The notes beneath the pieces were generated by a model, which saw only the letters and a list, made by a program, of their open reading frames with translations, was not told where the DNA came from and searched no databases. Shown here piece after piece: positions 22,701 to 34,640 of a stretch of 64,000 nt of DNA. Both the position numbers and the translations under genes were made by a program. How positions within the stretch are numbered: the first letter of the stretch is position 1; every line of letters starts with the position of its first letter. This stretch comes from Lates calcarifer (taxonomy: Eukaryota; Chordata; Actinopteri; Centropomidae): contig NC_066852.1 of NCBI RefSeq assembly GCF_001640805.2, positions 310,001 through 374,000 of the forward strand. The letters run 5' to 3'.

Positions 22701-25700
22701 TGGCAGTTTACGTTGTCTGATGCTCTCAAGAAAGCTGCAAAGCTAATTATGATTAATAAAATATTGATAATTAGTTTAACCATAGTAATATTTATGGTGC
22801 CAACCAGCGAGGACAGCAACATTAAATCATTAAGTCGACTAATCGCACACAACCTGAATGTTGCTACTGCTGTTGTCCGTCAAAATATTCCATCTTGCAG
22901 CACATTATCCACTTGTAGTGAAGACAGTATTATTAAACTGTATGTAATATGTATTTAGGTATTCACAGCACTGGTTTACTGGTTTTGAGGCACAACATTT
23001 TATTTACATTTAACCAAAACACAGTCTCTCTGTTGCCTTAAATGTAACATCTTTACCCACAAAATTATTACCAATCCAGGCAGCAGTAATGTTCTTTACA
23101 AGACATATTTGGCAGCACAAATCAGTCGTATGTACATGTAATTTCGAGGAGTCAGGAGGTTGTTTGGTTTGTTATGTGGAGCGAATGAGAGCCAGTTCAC
23201 CCTCCAGTTTGTTGACGAGACTGAATCTGCATGATTTAGCTTATGCTGTCTCTTGGAGAGGAAACGTGGCCCTGATTTGTTTTTGCCTCTTTGTGCATCC
23301 AGACAGCTGATCCCCAGCCATGTCTGCCTGTCTCTGCTGGAGCTAAGTCAGTGTAAATCAGATTCTCAAATTTGACTGTCACTGACAAGCCTCTACTTGC
23401 AAATGGGCTCTTAAATTTTCATTTTTAAGGGTAAAATAGTTCCTTACATGTTGATATTTGATTTCATGCTGAACGTCTTTGACAGATCATGAAACAAAGC
23501 CTGGATACGAGAGAAAAACCTTGTTATTTTGTGCCTGCGGGGTGATCATTTTCTCTCCCTGTGGACTAAAGACTGTAGAGAAGCAGGGATTCAACGTTCA
23601 GGCCTCAGGTGGATGAATAAAACACACACAGGAGGATTGGTTTGTGTTGTACATGCGTGTACAGTCACATACATGAGTTCAAATGCACCTGGACGCTTGC
23701 ATGTATGTGTGTGTGTTTTTGTGTTGCGATGGCGTTTGATGGTCGGTTCTATTGTTCTGAGGCTTTGAAGGTTCCCGGTTTCCCTCTCAGTGGATTCAGC
23801 TGCAGGCGGGTCATCTCGTTTTAAACTTGTTCTCCTATTAACATACAGGCTCTGTGCTTATGGACAGATCAGTTAAAAACATGTATCAGTTCATATGGAT
23901 ACATCTGGTGTGATAATTGTGCAGTATTTTCAGATGAGGATGGAAAGCTTTGACACTGTATCAAGCAGTGTTTCTAATTACTTTGTTAATGTTTGGCCAA
24001 ACATCTGTTTCCAGCTTCTTAGATTCCAGACTTTGCTGTTTTTCCTTCTTTATTTGCATCATATGTGACAGTAAATTGAATATCTTATGGTTTTAGACTG
24101 GTAGAAGAAGATTACTGTGGCTTCTGGGAAACTGTGTCACTTTCTGATGGTGACCTGTAGCATCCAGACTGCCCTGAAGAAGTAGCACTGCTCAGAGTGG
24201 TTGGTTTATTGTAAATTATTCACAAAATGTAGGACAAGTGTGTGTAACAAAAACCAAGATTAACTGTAGACAGTATTCAGAATATTAAATATACTTCTAT
24301 CCAAAGCTTAATGTATGTATGTTGTTGTTGTCAGTCAGTGACTGGTAGCAATGATTTCAATTTATAATTTATCTGTAATTGATTAAGCTGACTAAGTATA
24401 GTTGATGTTAAAATGCCATAAAATAGTGAGAATTCTCAAGGACAAATCTCTGCCATTCAATCTGACGTCCTTCAATTACTTCATTACTATCAAATCAAAT
24501 CTCCAACACAAATTAAATTTGACAATTTTACCATGAAAATGGCTTCAAACACACTGAATCTGAACGTTTGGAAACCTGAGATGGATTTCTGGATGAGGAT
24601 AATTATGTCACCCACCTGCCCACCTGTCACAGGAGAGTCTACTGAAATGTATTAAAATAAACTGTAAGCAGATTTGTAATATGTTAATAAGGCATTTCCT
24701 CACACAGCGTCCTCAGTAAGATGATATGATGCAGCTTTGTCTGCAGCAGCGTTTGATGTTAAGGCAGATTGTTCAGGTGTCCTGCCAAAGGCTCAGTGTG
24801 TTGTTCTGTGTGTGTGGGAGGGGTGGGAGGGGAGTCGGTCTCTTTCTGCCCCACACCCCCCCAATCCTCCCTACCTCACCCCTCTCTCCATTAGTCTGTC
24901 ATGTCCCCGTATTAAACGGGGGATTTGGATGGCAGGAGTGTGTCTGCAGCATAGGATTTGGCCGGACATGCCTGGTCCCAGCGGGGGTGAAAGCTTCAGC
25001 TCTGAGCCCTGGAGGACAGGAGACTGAGCTTTATTTACCAGAATATCATCCACTGTCACTCCTGGTAGCTGACGAGACAGCAAAAATATTAAAAAATACA
25101 CAAAGATGACAACGCCATCTCAGGGAAGCAACAAAAATTCAATGTTAGCATGACGTTCAGGCCATAATCAGTAAACTAGAATCTCTGAGGTGTCATTTAA
25201 AAGTCTGAAGAAAGAGCAAGAATGATAACACGTTATTCTAACAAAGGACTTTTGTACATCAACTCTATTTATTATATCTAGGCCAAACATTGTGTCACAG
25301 CTTCCTTTTCAAATGAATTATACAGCACAGTAATATATTATTAAAAAGGTCTGAAACTTGGCGAACAATTCCCCCGTTTGTTTGTGTGACCATGGTGAGT
25401 GGAAATGCAAGAAAACAGGAAGAATTAAGTTAACAAGGACATTTGTTGAGGGTTCAGTCGGGCAGTAAAACCAGGTTGCTGAGTGATTCAGGACTTAAGC
25501 TTTTCCACATGAAGCAAGGCTTCATTTGTTGCCGACTACAGGATTATTAGAAATGGAGCATGTTTAGAAATTGCTGTACACGCTCGACGGATGCTGTGAG
25601 ACTGTCTTCACAAGCATTCGGTGGTAGTGGTTGTCAGACATTTTCAGATACAGTAATTTGGCATTATGTTGACACAACAATAATTTGCTTTTGTCAAGTA

Positions 25701-26469
25701 TCAGCAGAAAACACAAGGAATTGAGTGTTTGCGAATACATCTGTGCACAGTATGACACACAAATTGTGTCTCTGTGCAGTCTGAATATGGTCAGAAGTGG
25801 ACTTTACACCTGTGGTTTCTCATCTGCACAAAGATAAGGATGATGATATTAACTTGACAACTTCAGCTCAAATGAGAAATAGAAAAATGCTGCACAAAGC
25901 ACTGGCTGATATCTCTAGACATGTTTCCAATAAAGATAATTACCCACAGCATTGCAGTGCAGCCTAACCACCTCCTGCTGTCTGGTGTTTATCTCAGAGT
26001 TACTGAGCAGCACATTCAGACATCACCTCACAGTTTGTACCATATATGATGAACCCCTCCTCCATTTTCATCCTCGCTCTCTTCTCCTGTCCAGACCACT
26101 CTGTATTCTGTGAGCTTGTTTACTCCCAGCGGCCTGGTCTTGTTTTAGTGTGGTTTTCAGTCGAGCGTGGCACAGAATAGTTTGTCCATCTGATAGTGGG
26201 GATAAATCAGCCACATTCCTCTGCTGCTCCTAGTGGTAATGCTGCTGCCAGACCGAAACTTTGATTTTTAGAGCCAATGCCAGCCGACACGATACCACAG
26301 GGATCTGACTGACGAATGGTCCTGGAAGAAACAGAAGGTCCTGCCAGGAAAACATAAAACCACAACAGGTGTTAGGCATTAGCTGCGACTTTGAGGGTTT
26401 GATGCGCTGCATTGGTCAAACGTGTAGATTATGTAAATAAACAGAGCATTGGTTCTGGGGTTGAGTCAC
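22701..26469. other. Gene-free stretch
   Basis: No gene or clear transposon recognised. Overlapping open frames at 24726-25109 (three frames, both strands) include a C-rich segment at 24850-24890. GT runs occur near 23706-23720. A short AGACAG-like remnant was not found. Confidence 0.5.
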
Positions 26470-26860
26470 AGAACCATGAGTCTGAGTCAGTCTCCAAGTC
26501 AACAGGGTTAGAACCAAATAAGTAACCAAAGTCATATCCAAATCAGCGAAGTTGTGTGAGGTCCCAAAGATAAGTTCAAGTCACCAACTTAACATTTGGG
26601 TCAACAAAGTTGTGTCCAAATCACCAAAATCATATCAGAGTGTAATGTAGAAGTTCCTCAAGTCATGGTCAAGTCATCAAAGTCATTTCTGAGTCTTGTA
26701 CGAGTTCCCAAGTTGTGAAAGTCATGGCCAAACCACTAAGCTCATGTCTGAGGCAGCAAAGGTTCGTGTTTATCGTCAACGGTCATCGTCAACACATTGC
26801 TCAAGTCATCAAGTTAATCTCTAGTCACCTAATACTGAGTTACCAAAGTGTTGTCTGAGC
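26470..26860 (+). repeat. Degenerate minisatellite, CAAGTCACCAAAGTCAT type
   Basis: Short blocks such as TCACCAAAATCATATC, AAGTCATCAAAGTCATTTCT, AGTTACCAAAGTG and AAGTCATCAAGTTAATCTC recur at irregular spacing of roughly 20-30 bp over nearly 400 bp. The units are strongly diverged, so the array is old. It has no long ORF. The recurring TCAAGT/AAGTCA core could also give homeobox-like TCAAGTG near-matches, which is not evidence of function. Confidence 0.7.
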
Positions 26861-29800
26861 TGAATCTTGAGTTCTTTGTTTTTAATTTAAATGATCAAAG
26901 CTTCAAATGGAGGCTTTCAGCTTGTTTCTTTGGTTTTTGATTTTCTTTTCAGTTTTTGTACTTACTGTCTAAATGCAGTTCTGTCTTTTAGAGAATACAC
27001 TTAGGCTTCTTACAGTGTTTATGCCAAGACCTAGGGACCACAAACATGACCTCCAGAGGGACTTTCTTTATCACGGGGGAATCATGGGGGAATTGCTGTA
27101 CCAGGACCAAATATATCAGCAGATACATGTTTTGTCGTTGGTAAAACGAGCCATTTAAAATCAAATGCTCGTAATGCTTACAGTGTTTATGATCCAAAAC
27201 TGTAAACATGGCTTCACAAACACCCTCTCTCATAGAAACAGAGAGAGGAGCAGAAATAGAGACAGAAAATACTGAAAAACAAAAGGGTGAGCCAAGAGAC
27301 AAACATGAGTGATAGCAGCTTGGCCTGCAGTTTGCTGAGTTAAGCACTCTGCCTTATTGGAGTGTGTGTGTGCGTTTAGTGTGTGTGTTTCAGAGAAGGG
27401 AGGGTGGCAGATTATGCGAGCACACAGGGGCATTGTGGGTAGTTCCTCTCGCAGGTTTTCTCCCTCTGCCTGGATACAAGCAGAGCAGCACACCCCTCTG
27501 TCTCTTCATATATCTCCATCCAAACGTGCAAAGTGCAAAATAAAGTTCAGCAGTAATCGAGCTGTTAGTGTTTTTTAGTGTTTGCTGTGCTGGTTGTTGA
27601 CCATGTAGATATCCATTCATTGTGGTTCTAAACACATAGTTTTCATAGGCTTTCGGAGGATTTAGATTTTAGACCAATGTAGAAGAGATTAACTGGGAAC
27701 AATTCATGCATGTTTTGGACGTAATTCAGAAGACAAAAACTGATGCATGTGGGCATTTCACATAACACAGAAGACAGTATTGGATCATAAAGTCAGTATT
27801 ACCCATGTTTAAACAGGGTGAGGCCAGTCGTTTGTCTCACTGGGCTGTGGACAGATGTTTGCTGTCCTCAGTAATCAATGTGATCCTCAGTGAACTCTGG
27901 GACCTGGATTATTAAAACACACCTGAAATCAACCCGCACTGAAATGTTTAAAGACTCTACATTTAAAGCTGCTACAATTAGTGTGTTTCCATTAATGGAT
28001 CCACAGATAAATGTCTGTGGTCTGTGTCTTTTAGCTCGTCTTTTATGTCCAAGAACTTTACAGTGTTTGTTCAGTCCGGCTGTTTTTATCATCCTTGTTT
28101 CCAGCAGGTGTGACTGTATTCTACCAACCCAACACCAAATGCTAGACAGGTAATGTTAGCAACTAGCAGGCAACTGTTGGGGAGCTGTCATTAATCATAT
28201 TTGAAAACTAGACCAAAAACTGTGTGCACCCTGATCGGCAGGTTGGAAAGTTTTAACATATTGAAAGGCTGAAAACTGTGTGTTAACAGCTTGTTTCTAC
28301 ATCCAATCAGCCAATTGGCCAATGTGTACTTTAGAAGTGATGAAACACTAAAAACAGTGAGCTTCAGCTTCAGAAATATAGTTTGGCCTTGTCCAGATAA
28401 CAGTGCCGACGCTGATACCATTGTTAATAAATCACAGAACAAGTCAGTAAGTTGGCTGCTCAGTGATGGTTTTACATTTTTCTTTTTGTCCTGATGCTGT
28501 TTGGCTCAAATGTTGTCAGGATGCAGACCAGATGTAACTTGCATTAAGCAGAGCTGCTGTTGTGATAGTGGCTGATAGGTCTGTTGAAGAGAAGGTGCCA
28601 TTTCTAGTCTTTTTGCACCATTTTGTTTTTGATTGAACTTCATTTATCCTGACTTCAGTGCTATATAAATAAGCTTTACAGGTTTTGAACTCTTCAGCCA
28701 CTCCTAACTGTCGGCTGGGACATCTGAGCGAGCCAGTTGGGTTGGATGATAGGTCCAATTCAATATATTTCCCAGTTCCACAAGGACCCTTCTGCATATT
28801 GCCTCGTCTAAATTGTCCCTTTTCATTCGATTGAAAGCTGAAATGTTCCCAGAGTGTTTTTTTCGACCAGAGCAGCTGCCATTGTTTCTGTCTTAAAAAA
28901 TAAAAGCCTGAACCTCAGCAGCAGCAGCAGCTGATAGGACTCTCTGATGGCCCCTGCAGCCTGAAGGCCACAAGACTACATGTCAGTTTTCATAAAATCC
29001 AGAGATGTTTACGCATCCAAACAAGAGCTTCACTCCCTCTATACCAACCTCTCCTGTTGTGGTGTAAGTCCTAATAACGTCCATGGCTTCAAACGAGTGT
29101 GAAATTGTTTGGGCAATACTTGTGAAACTGTATTGATCCCATGTTTCCACTCTGCTACATCAGTTCACTTCATGTGTGTTACACAATAAAACGACAAGAA
29201 GAAACCAGCTGGGTGGAAACGCCTGCTCCATGTTTCCTGTTCCTCCTCCACGCTGAGCAGAGGAAGATGTCTTCCGCCTGCAGCTCCTCACAGTCGGCGG
29301 CCAATAAATCAGCCTCTGACGCTCGACGCCTTGCAGCTATTTGAACATGATGGTCGCCCAATGTACACAGTCTTTATTACAGAAGTCCAAAGATCTACAG
29401 CTCTGTGCACGCCCCTCCCCTCCCCTCCCCTTCTCTTCTATCCCTTTGCTTTGAATATTTAGTTTAGCATTAATCTGTTCTTTGAGTTCTGGTTAATTGA
29501 GTTTTCTAGAGAACAACAGGACAGTTGTGTGCTATCGTCTGCAGAGGGGGAAGCAGGTTCACAGGCTCTTTGATGCTTTCAGAGCCAACAACTTCAGGAG
29601 AAAGACACATAATATTCTTCCTCTGTATTTCTTTCATCCTCCGTCCTCCTTCCACACTTCACACATCCTTCTCAGACCATCTGGGTGCTGGCGGGGTACA
29701 GCTAACCCTGCTGCCGCTCTCTCCTTATGCCTGACATTACACAGCCACTAAGCACTTTGCTGCTAAGCTAACTGCTACAAGACAGCAGAAAATACAAACT

Positions 29801-30109
29801 GCATATTGCATGAAAGAGCTGCATTATGGGAACTGTAGGATCTAGTGTTTTTGGGATCAAAAAGTGAAGATACCTCAGTTGTTGTTTTTTAAAGTCTGCA
29901 TTTTTTTTATTGTATTTTGCTCTAAAGAGAAAGAGCTCTGTGGCTTACAGTGTCAGTTACCTCTTCTCACCTGGCTGGCAGGTGTGCTCCAGGATGTCAG
30001 TGATGCTGACACATTGAAGCATTGGCTTGGTGTGAGATTTCTAATTTTCCTTTAAGAATATCCTCAATAGTTTCTGAGAAATCATGTCATGTCATCATGT
30101 GAGTCACTG
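26861..30109. other. Gene-free stretch
   Basis: Contains a local direct repeat (CTTACAGTGTTTATG with a following CAAACATG/TAAACATG) at about 27009-27050 and 27178-27213. A GCA run lies at 28917-28932 and a TCCCC run at 29407-29432. The 29815-29860 block resembles 1040-1085. The 119-codon minus frame at 26988-27347 has no recognised domain. Confidence 0.5.
29407..29432 (+). repeat. TCCCC tandem repeat
   Basis: About four CTCCC units in a row; the complementary strand is G-rich, in runs of four G, which is a potential G-quadruplex. Confidence 0.75.
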
Positions 30110-30342
30110 TGGCAGATGGGCCTATAAACTACAATACCCATGAGCCTCAGTGGTGTGAAGCAGTGAACTCAAACCACTTTGTTGTTGGAGTGGTGAACAA
30201 GACCCTTCAGTTTCATCCTTAAGTTCTACATGCCATTAGTGATACATGTGGTAGAATGTGAAGGATATTTTTTTGCCAAAATGCACCCTGGGAGTTGTAG
30301 TTAGCTTCTCCCTCAGAGTTCTCATGTCCACAGGCTTGCAGA
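30110..30342 (+). mobile_element. MITE-like repeat with ACTACAATACCCA ends, copy 2
   Basis: Shares with 17603-17868 the left end ACTACAATACCCATGAGCCT (30128-30147), the right end CCCTGGGAGTTGTAGTTA (30287-30304), and flanking GGCAGATGG and CACAGGCTTGC. The interior is diverged and shorter. The right end carries a CTGGGAGTTGTAGTT terminus typical of recalled hAT-like MITEs, though this is not a firm assignment. Confidence 0.6.
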
Positions 30343-31334
30343 GAACCTGCTATTTTCTCCCACAGTTGTCCATCTTTTGGACTGATGAATCAACTGGGAG
30401 AGCTTTGTGTCCATCCAAAGCTTTAGAAGCTGTGAGTCACACAACATTGTCTGTGGGAAAAATGAATGAGCGCCTGAAATAGCTCGTCCCACTTCACAAA
30501 CTCATCAGTATTCTTGTTTTAAAATCCACCAGCGTGGCTCTCCAAATCAATCACAGTCTTCCCTGCCTCCTACACAGATTTAATCCTCATCATTTACATG
30601 AGAGGAAATCACAAGCCCTTCCCTTGTCGCACAGTAGGGGAAAAACAAGTGGAGTAATTATGAAATTTAAATGACAAATCAAAATATGAACCAAGAATCT
30701 TCACGCCTCGGTTGTGAACTCTCACTCAGGCTTCTTCCTGTATTCAGAGCAAAACTGAAAGTCTTTTTTTCTGCTCTGTCTCCGGTCAGCCGGGTCCCTC
30801 AGCTGTCAGCGTGTCACTTCCTCCTCCCCCTCTTTGCAGCAGCGATGACGGGTGACACCAGCACCAAATGTCCAACAGGTCTCGGTTTCACGATGTAAAA
30901 CAGACGGATGTGTGAGGCGAGCAGGGACTTCGTGAGCTCTGAGTCAGGAGCTTGTGGATCCATCCTCCATCCTGTTTTTAGAGGACGTTACACCACCGTG
31001 TCCATCTTTAATAGAGCTCAGACTCGACCTTTAACGTCTTGGTGCCGTCCTCGCTGTAATTACAGCTCAAATTACATTTATTGAACTGTATATATATGAG
31101 AAATGATCAGACTGTGGCTGTTGGAGCGTTTGACTGGAGTGAACAGGACCAGACTGAGACAAACAAAGGCCAAACAAGGACGGACTATAGAGGGATAACA
31201 TCACTGCTGGTCCAGAGAGAGACAGCTACAGTAATGACTTTTCAAGAGTTCACAACCATCAATCAGCCTGAATGTGTTAACCCTTCACTGCCGCCTTCTG
31301 CTGCCTCTGCTACACCGAAAAATAAACCAACACT
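30343..31334. other. Gene-free stretch
   Basis: No gene recognised. The plus frames at 30671-30898 and 31081-31350 have no domain. The last part of the second frame runs into the repeat end at 31335. Confidence 0.5.
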
Positions 31335-31372
31335 TAAAGGAACAGTTTGACATTTCGAGAAGTGAATGAACC
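31335..31372 (+). repeat. End fragment of AAAGGAACAGTTTGACATTT family
   Basis: AAAGGAACAGTTTGACATTT matches from memory the terminus of the fish repeat whose inner part is at 21360-21470. It sits directly left of MITE copy 2, which replaces whatever followed. Confidence 0.55.
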
Positions 31373-31388
31373 AAAGATGACAGCTCAA

Positions 31389-31843
31389 GACATTTTCAGG
31401 TTTGATTCTCCGACATAAAATGGGTCAGTAAATCCCCCACTCCTGATGTTTGAAGCTTTTACGTGTCTTAAAAAAGGCGGTTGCTAACGAGTGTCTAAAT
31501 GAGACTACAGAGGTTGTCGGGGACGTTAACATGAAAACCCATCTACTCACCAGTCCACCTTTACAGCCTCGTTGTGTTTCTACTCACGCTCTTTCAAACT
31601 CTCACTAACTTTCTAAGAAGAAAGGCTTTTGGAGAAGAGCTCAGAGCTAAATGAAATGACCAGTTGGAAGCTTAGTGGTGGAGACGTTGACGTCATGTGA
31701 CCGTGGTGGAGTTGGTTTATAGATTTTAGGCTTCAAACATCAGAACAGTGGAGTTCATCTGTGAAGATTATCTGATGAGTAAATAGTTTTATTGATGCTA
31801 ACTTCAGGGCTGGACTACAGACGTATGTCATCCCTGCCCCACT
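31389..31843 (+). mobile_element. Young MITE, copy 2 (left end missing)
   Basis: From GACATTTTCAGG (31389) the sequence follows copy 1 without gaps for 334 bp with three substitutions. It then differs by deletions and ends with the right terminal repeat TCATCCCTGCCCCACT (31828-31843), two changes from copy 1's. The left end (16-bp terminal repeat and about 40 bp) is absent, so this copy is truncated or recombined. Confidence 0.85.
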
Positions 31844-31845
31844 AT

Positions 31846-33606
31846 ATAAACATCTTCAATGAGTGTAAGTAACTCAGATGTGAAGCTCTTGTAGCTGCAG
31901 AGAAGTGAGGTCATGAAAATACAGAAAATTAAGGGCACAAATAAAAGATTAGAGCTGTTTCAGTTACGAAGCTCCTCCCTCTGCATTTTGATTCATTTAA
32001 ACCCTTTAATGAAATATGTGTTTTAAAGTTCACACGGTGCTGCTTTGCTGGTCATTTAAGGTGGTTTCATCCTCTCAGCTCATTGGCACACAGACTCCCA
32101 CACCACAGAGGAGGATTATGTGTTTTATTTATTTATTTATTTATTTATTTATTTTTTGGAGCTGCAGCGTAACGCAGGAAAATGCTATTATGTAAAATAT
32201 GAAGCTTACTCTGCACTCTGGTACAGTTTGTGCCTGATTTTCAGCATCAACACACACACACACTGCAGCTTTTTAAAGGTCATTCCCAACGTTTTGTACA
32301 TCTCTACTGGAGTGAAACTGTTACCTGAAAGACTCATTAGCTCATTATGACCTTCAGAATGTCAGACAAACTTTCTGTATTGTTTTATTGTTTTTTCCAT
32401 CACTTCAAAATCACTTGGTTTCCATTTGGAAAAGCTGAAGTCTGTCAGCTGCCAAATCTCTGCAAAACAAGGACATCCTTGATGGTTTTTTGGGAAGGAG
32501 CAGTTGCAGATTGTGGTGTTGGATATCCAGCAGATAGAAGACAAAAATAGGATGCAATTATTGACTCGAAAATCTGATACCAAGGTTTGCTGAGCAACGT
32601 GAAAGTGACTTACTTTCCAGCCTCTGTCAGACACATTAAGTTTCTGCTGGTCAGTTGAAGTGATTATCACACATGGAGAGTAGTTGTATTGACATGAAAC
32701 CCTTCTGGGTGAACAATGAGACACTGAGCTTTTTTGTTTAAATTTGCCTTGTAGTTTTTTTGCCTTTTCTTATTATCACACAACCACTGAAAACTCATCT
32801 TTTCCTCCTGCTACATCTCCTTTCTCAGCTCATTCTAATAACCTCCCATCTTGAAGTAAAAAACCTTCTGCCTGAGCTTTAATTTCTCTTATTTCTGCAC
32901 CTACACATCTTCACTCCCACATAACCGCTCAGATATCACGGGAACAGTCTAATGGTGGCTTTTTTTTTAAAGAGCATCAGTGAAATAGCTAAAATGCAAA
33001 TGTAGATGTAAATAATAGAAAAGGTGAAGGACCAGGAGCAGCAGCATCTGTGACAGATGCTTCAGAGGAGGCTATAGATATCCACTGAGGGCTAAAAATA
33101 ACCTTTCAGGATGGTACCTGTAATTGAAAATGGATGGAACAGAAGAGGGTGTTCTTTTCTTCTGTTTCAGTCCTTTTTTTTCTCACTTTCACCTCCCATC
33201 AGAGAGTTAGAGGACGTCCAGAGGGACAAAGACTGATGTGGTCATGCATGACGTTCATTTTCTTTGGTTCAAGGCTTGAATCTGTTTTTTTATGTTCACG
33301 TGAAGGTGGAACCATCATGGCTGCCTTAAGGTGCAGTTCCCCTGATGGCCTCTAGATGTCTTACCCAGGAATGTGGGTCAAAAATACAAAATTTACTTAC
33401 ACACTGGTCCTTTAAGAAGGTGATCCTCTCAGTAACATCCCATTGTAGACCTAAAGTCTCATGTGACGTTAGTGTTGTCGTTGGCAATGGAAAACCTTTT
33501 GGGAGGAACTCAAGATGGACGAATGTTTCAACAGTCCATAAAGTCAAAGTCATGGCGTCACTTCCTGTCTTGCCTCTGTTTTAGTAGCTTTTGTTTCTCT
33601 TTGGGA
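31846..33606. other. Gene-free stretch with ATTT microsatellite
   Basis: No gene recognised. The ATTT tetranucleotide run at 32123-32158 is the main feature. The 120-codon minus frame at 32362-32724 has no recognised domain. Confidence 0.5.
32123..32158 (+). repeat. ATTT microsatellite
   Basis: About eight consecutive TTTA units, then a T run. It is likely length-variable. Confidence 0.9.
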
Positions 33607-34030
33607 TTTTAAAGGTCCCATATTTTACTCTTTTCAGATGGTGTGTATGAAGTTTAGATGTCCATAAGTAGATGTATTTATGGTTTTAAGGACCAAAAAA
33701 CATCTCAACATAGTTTTACATCCGCTCTGTCAGGGTTTTCTCTGGAGCTAAAGCAAGACCAGGACGTTTTGTGTCTGTTTCTGAGCCTCTCTTCTAATTG
33801 ACTGACTCTATGTATATGATTGTCTTTGCCAGCCATTCACCATCATTCACTCTCTACCCATAAACAGGAACAGGTGTGACAGACAGAGTCAAGACAGGCA
33901 GGTAAACAGAGAAATCAGGCTGCAGGAGGCCAGGCACACTTCAGTCTATTTCTGTCAGACTCCCACTGAGAGCCAAAGGTGCTAAGCCAGGTTATAACAG
34001 TCTGCTGGGTGAGCCGGAGAGAGCGACGAC
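33607..34030 (+). repeat. Dispersed repeat beginning AAAGGTCCCATATTT
   Basis: The order AAAGGTCCCATATTTTACTC, TTATGGTTTTAAGGACC, GTTTTCTCTGGAGCTAAAGC, TTTCTGAGCCTCTCTTCTAA, CCATAAACAGGAACAGGTGT and ACAGGTAAACAGAGAAATCA follows a fish repeat that I recall. Its left end AAAGGTCCCATATT is typical of a MITE terminus; the right end is not clear. Confidence 0.55.
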
Positions 34031-34439
34031 GGCCATTTCTTTATCTGTGGTCACAGCAAGGACACAACAGCTGAAACTGGAATACATTTTAAATTACAAA
34101 CCCACCAAAGGTGTTTCTCAGAGGGAAACAGTTTGTGAGTTTGGAGAGTTTGATTGTTCTGGCAATAAAATTAAAAAGAATGAAAAGAGAAACAGAAATT
34201 ATTGTTTGCCTCTTTAGCGGGTGTTCAGACTGAAAATAGCACAGCCTCTGTGCGTTGGTGTGGGTTTGTTGCTACAGCTACAAGTGAGAGGATGAAAGTA
34301 CAAACGTCCAGGTTGAGCAGCAGATCAATGAATTTAAAGGTTTATCAGAGGCACAGCAGTTTATTATACTGTGAGACAAGATTTACAACTTTAATCTCAG
34401 AAAGTTTTATTCTCAGAATATCAACCCCTGCCTCAGCTT

Positions 34440-34640
34440 CATATTTACAGAATAGAATAGAATAGATCTTTATTGTTATTGTTTGAGAAACAATGAAAGC
34501 ATTTAGCAGCTCTATGGTTGACAACACAAGATAAAAAACACAGAAATAGGCCAAAATTATAAATACAAAATAAAATGGAGGTATAATAATATAATAATTT
34601 AGAGATAAATACAACACAATGAGGTACAAAATGGATGTGA
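34440..34640 (+). repeat. Retroelement-tail-like repeat (AGAAT units)
   Basis: Tandem ATAGA units in AGAATAGAATAGAATAGA, followed by TCTTTATTGTTATTG. From memory this combination is the mirrored 3' end of a fish non-LTR element copy. The remainder, to about 34640, is AT-rich and cannot be confirmed. Confidence 0.45.

Noticed and set aside
22538..22958. Opposed 104- and 125-codon frames over the CTGT repeat
   Set aside because: Both lie within a dispersed repeat copy and its flank and are unrecognised.
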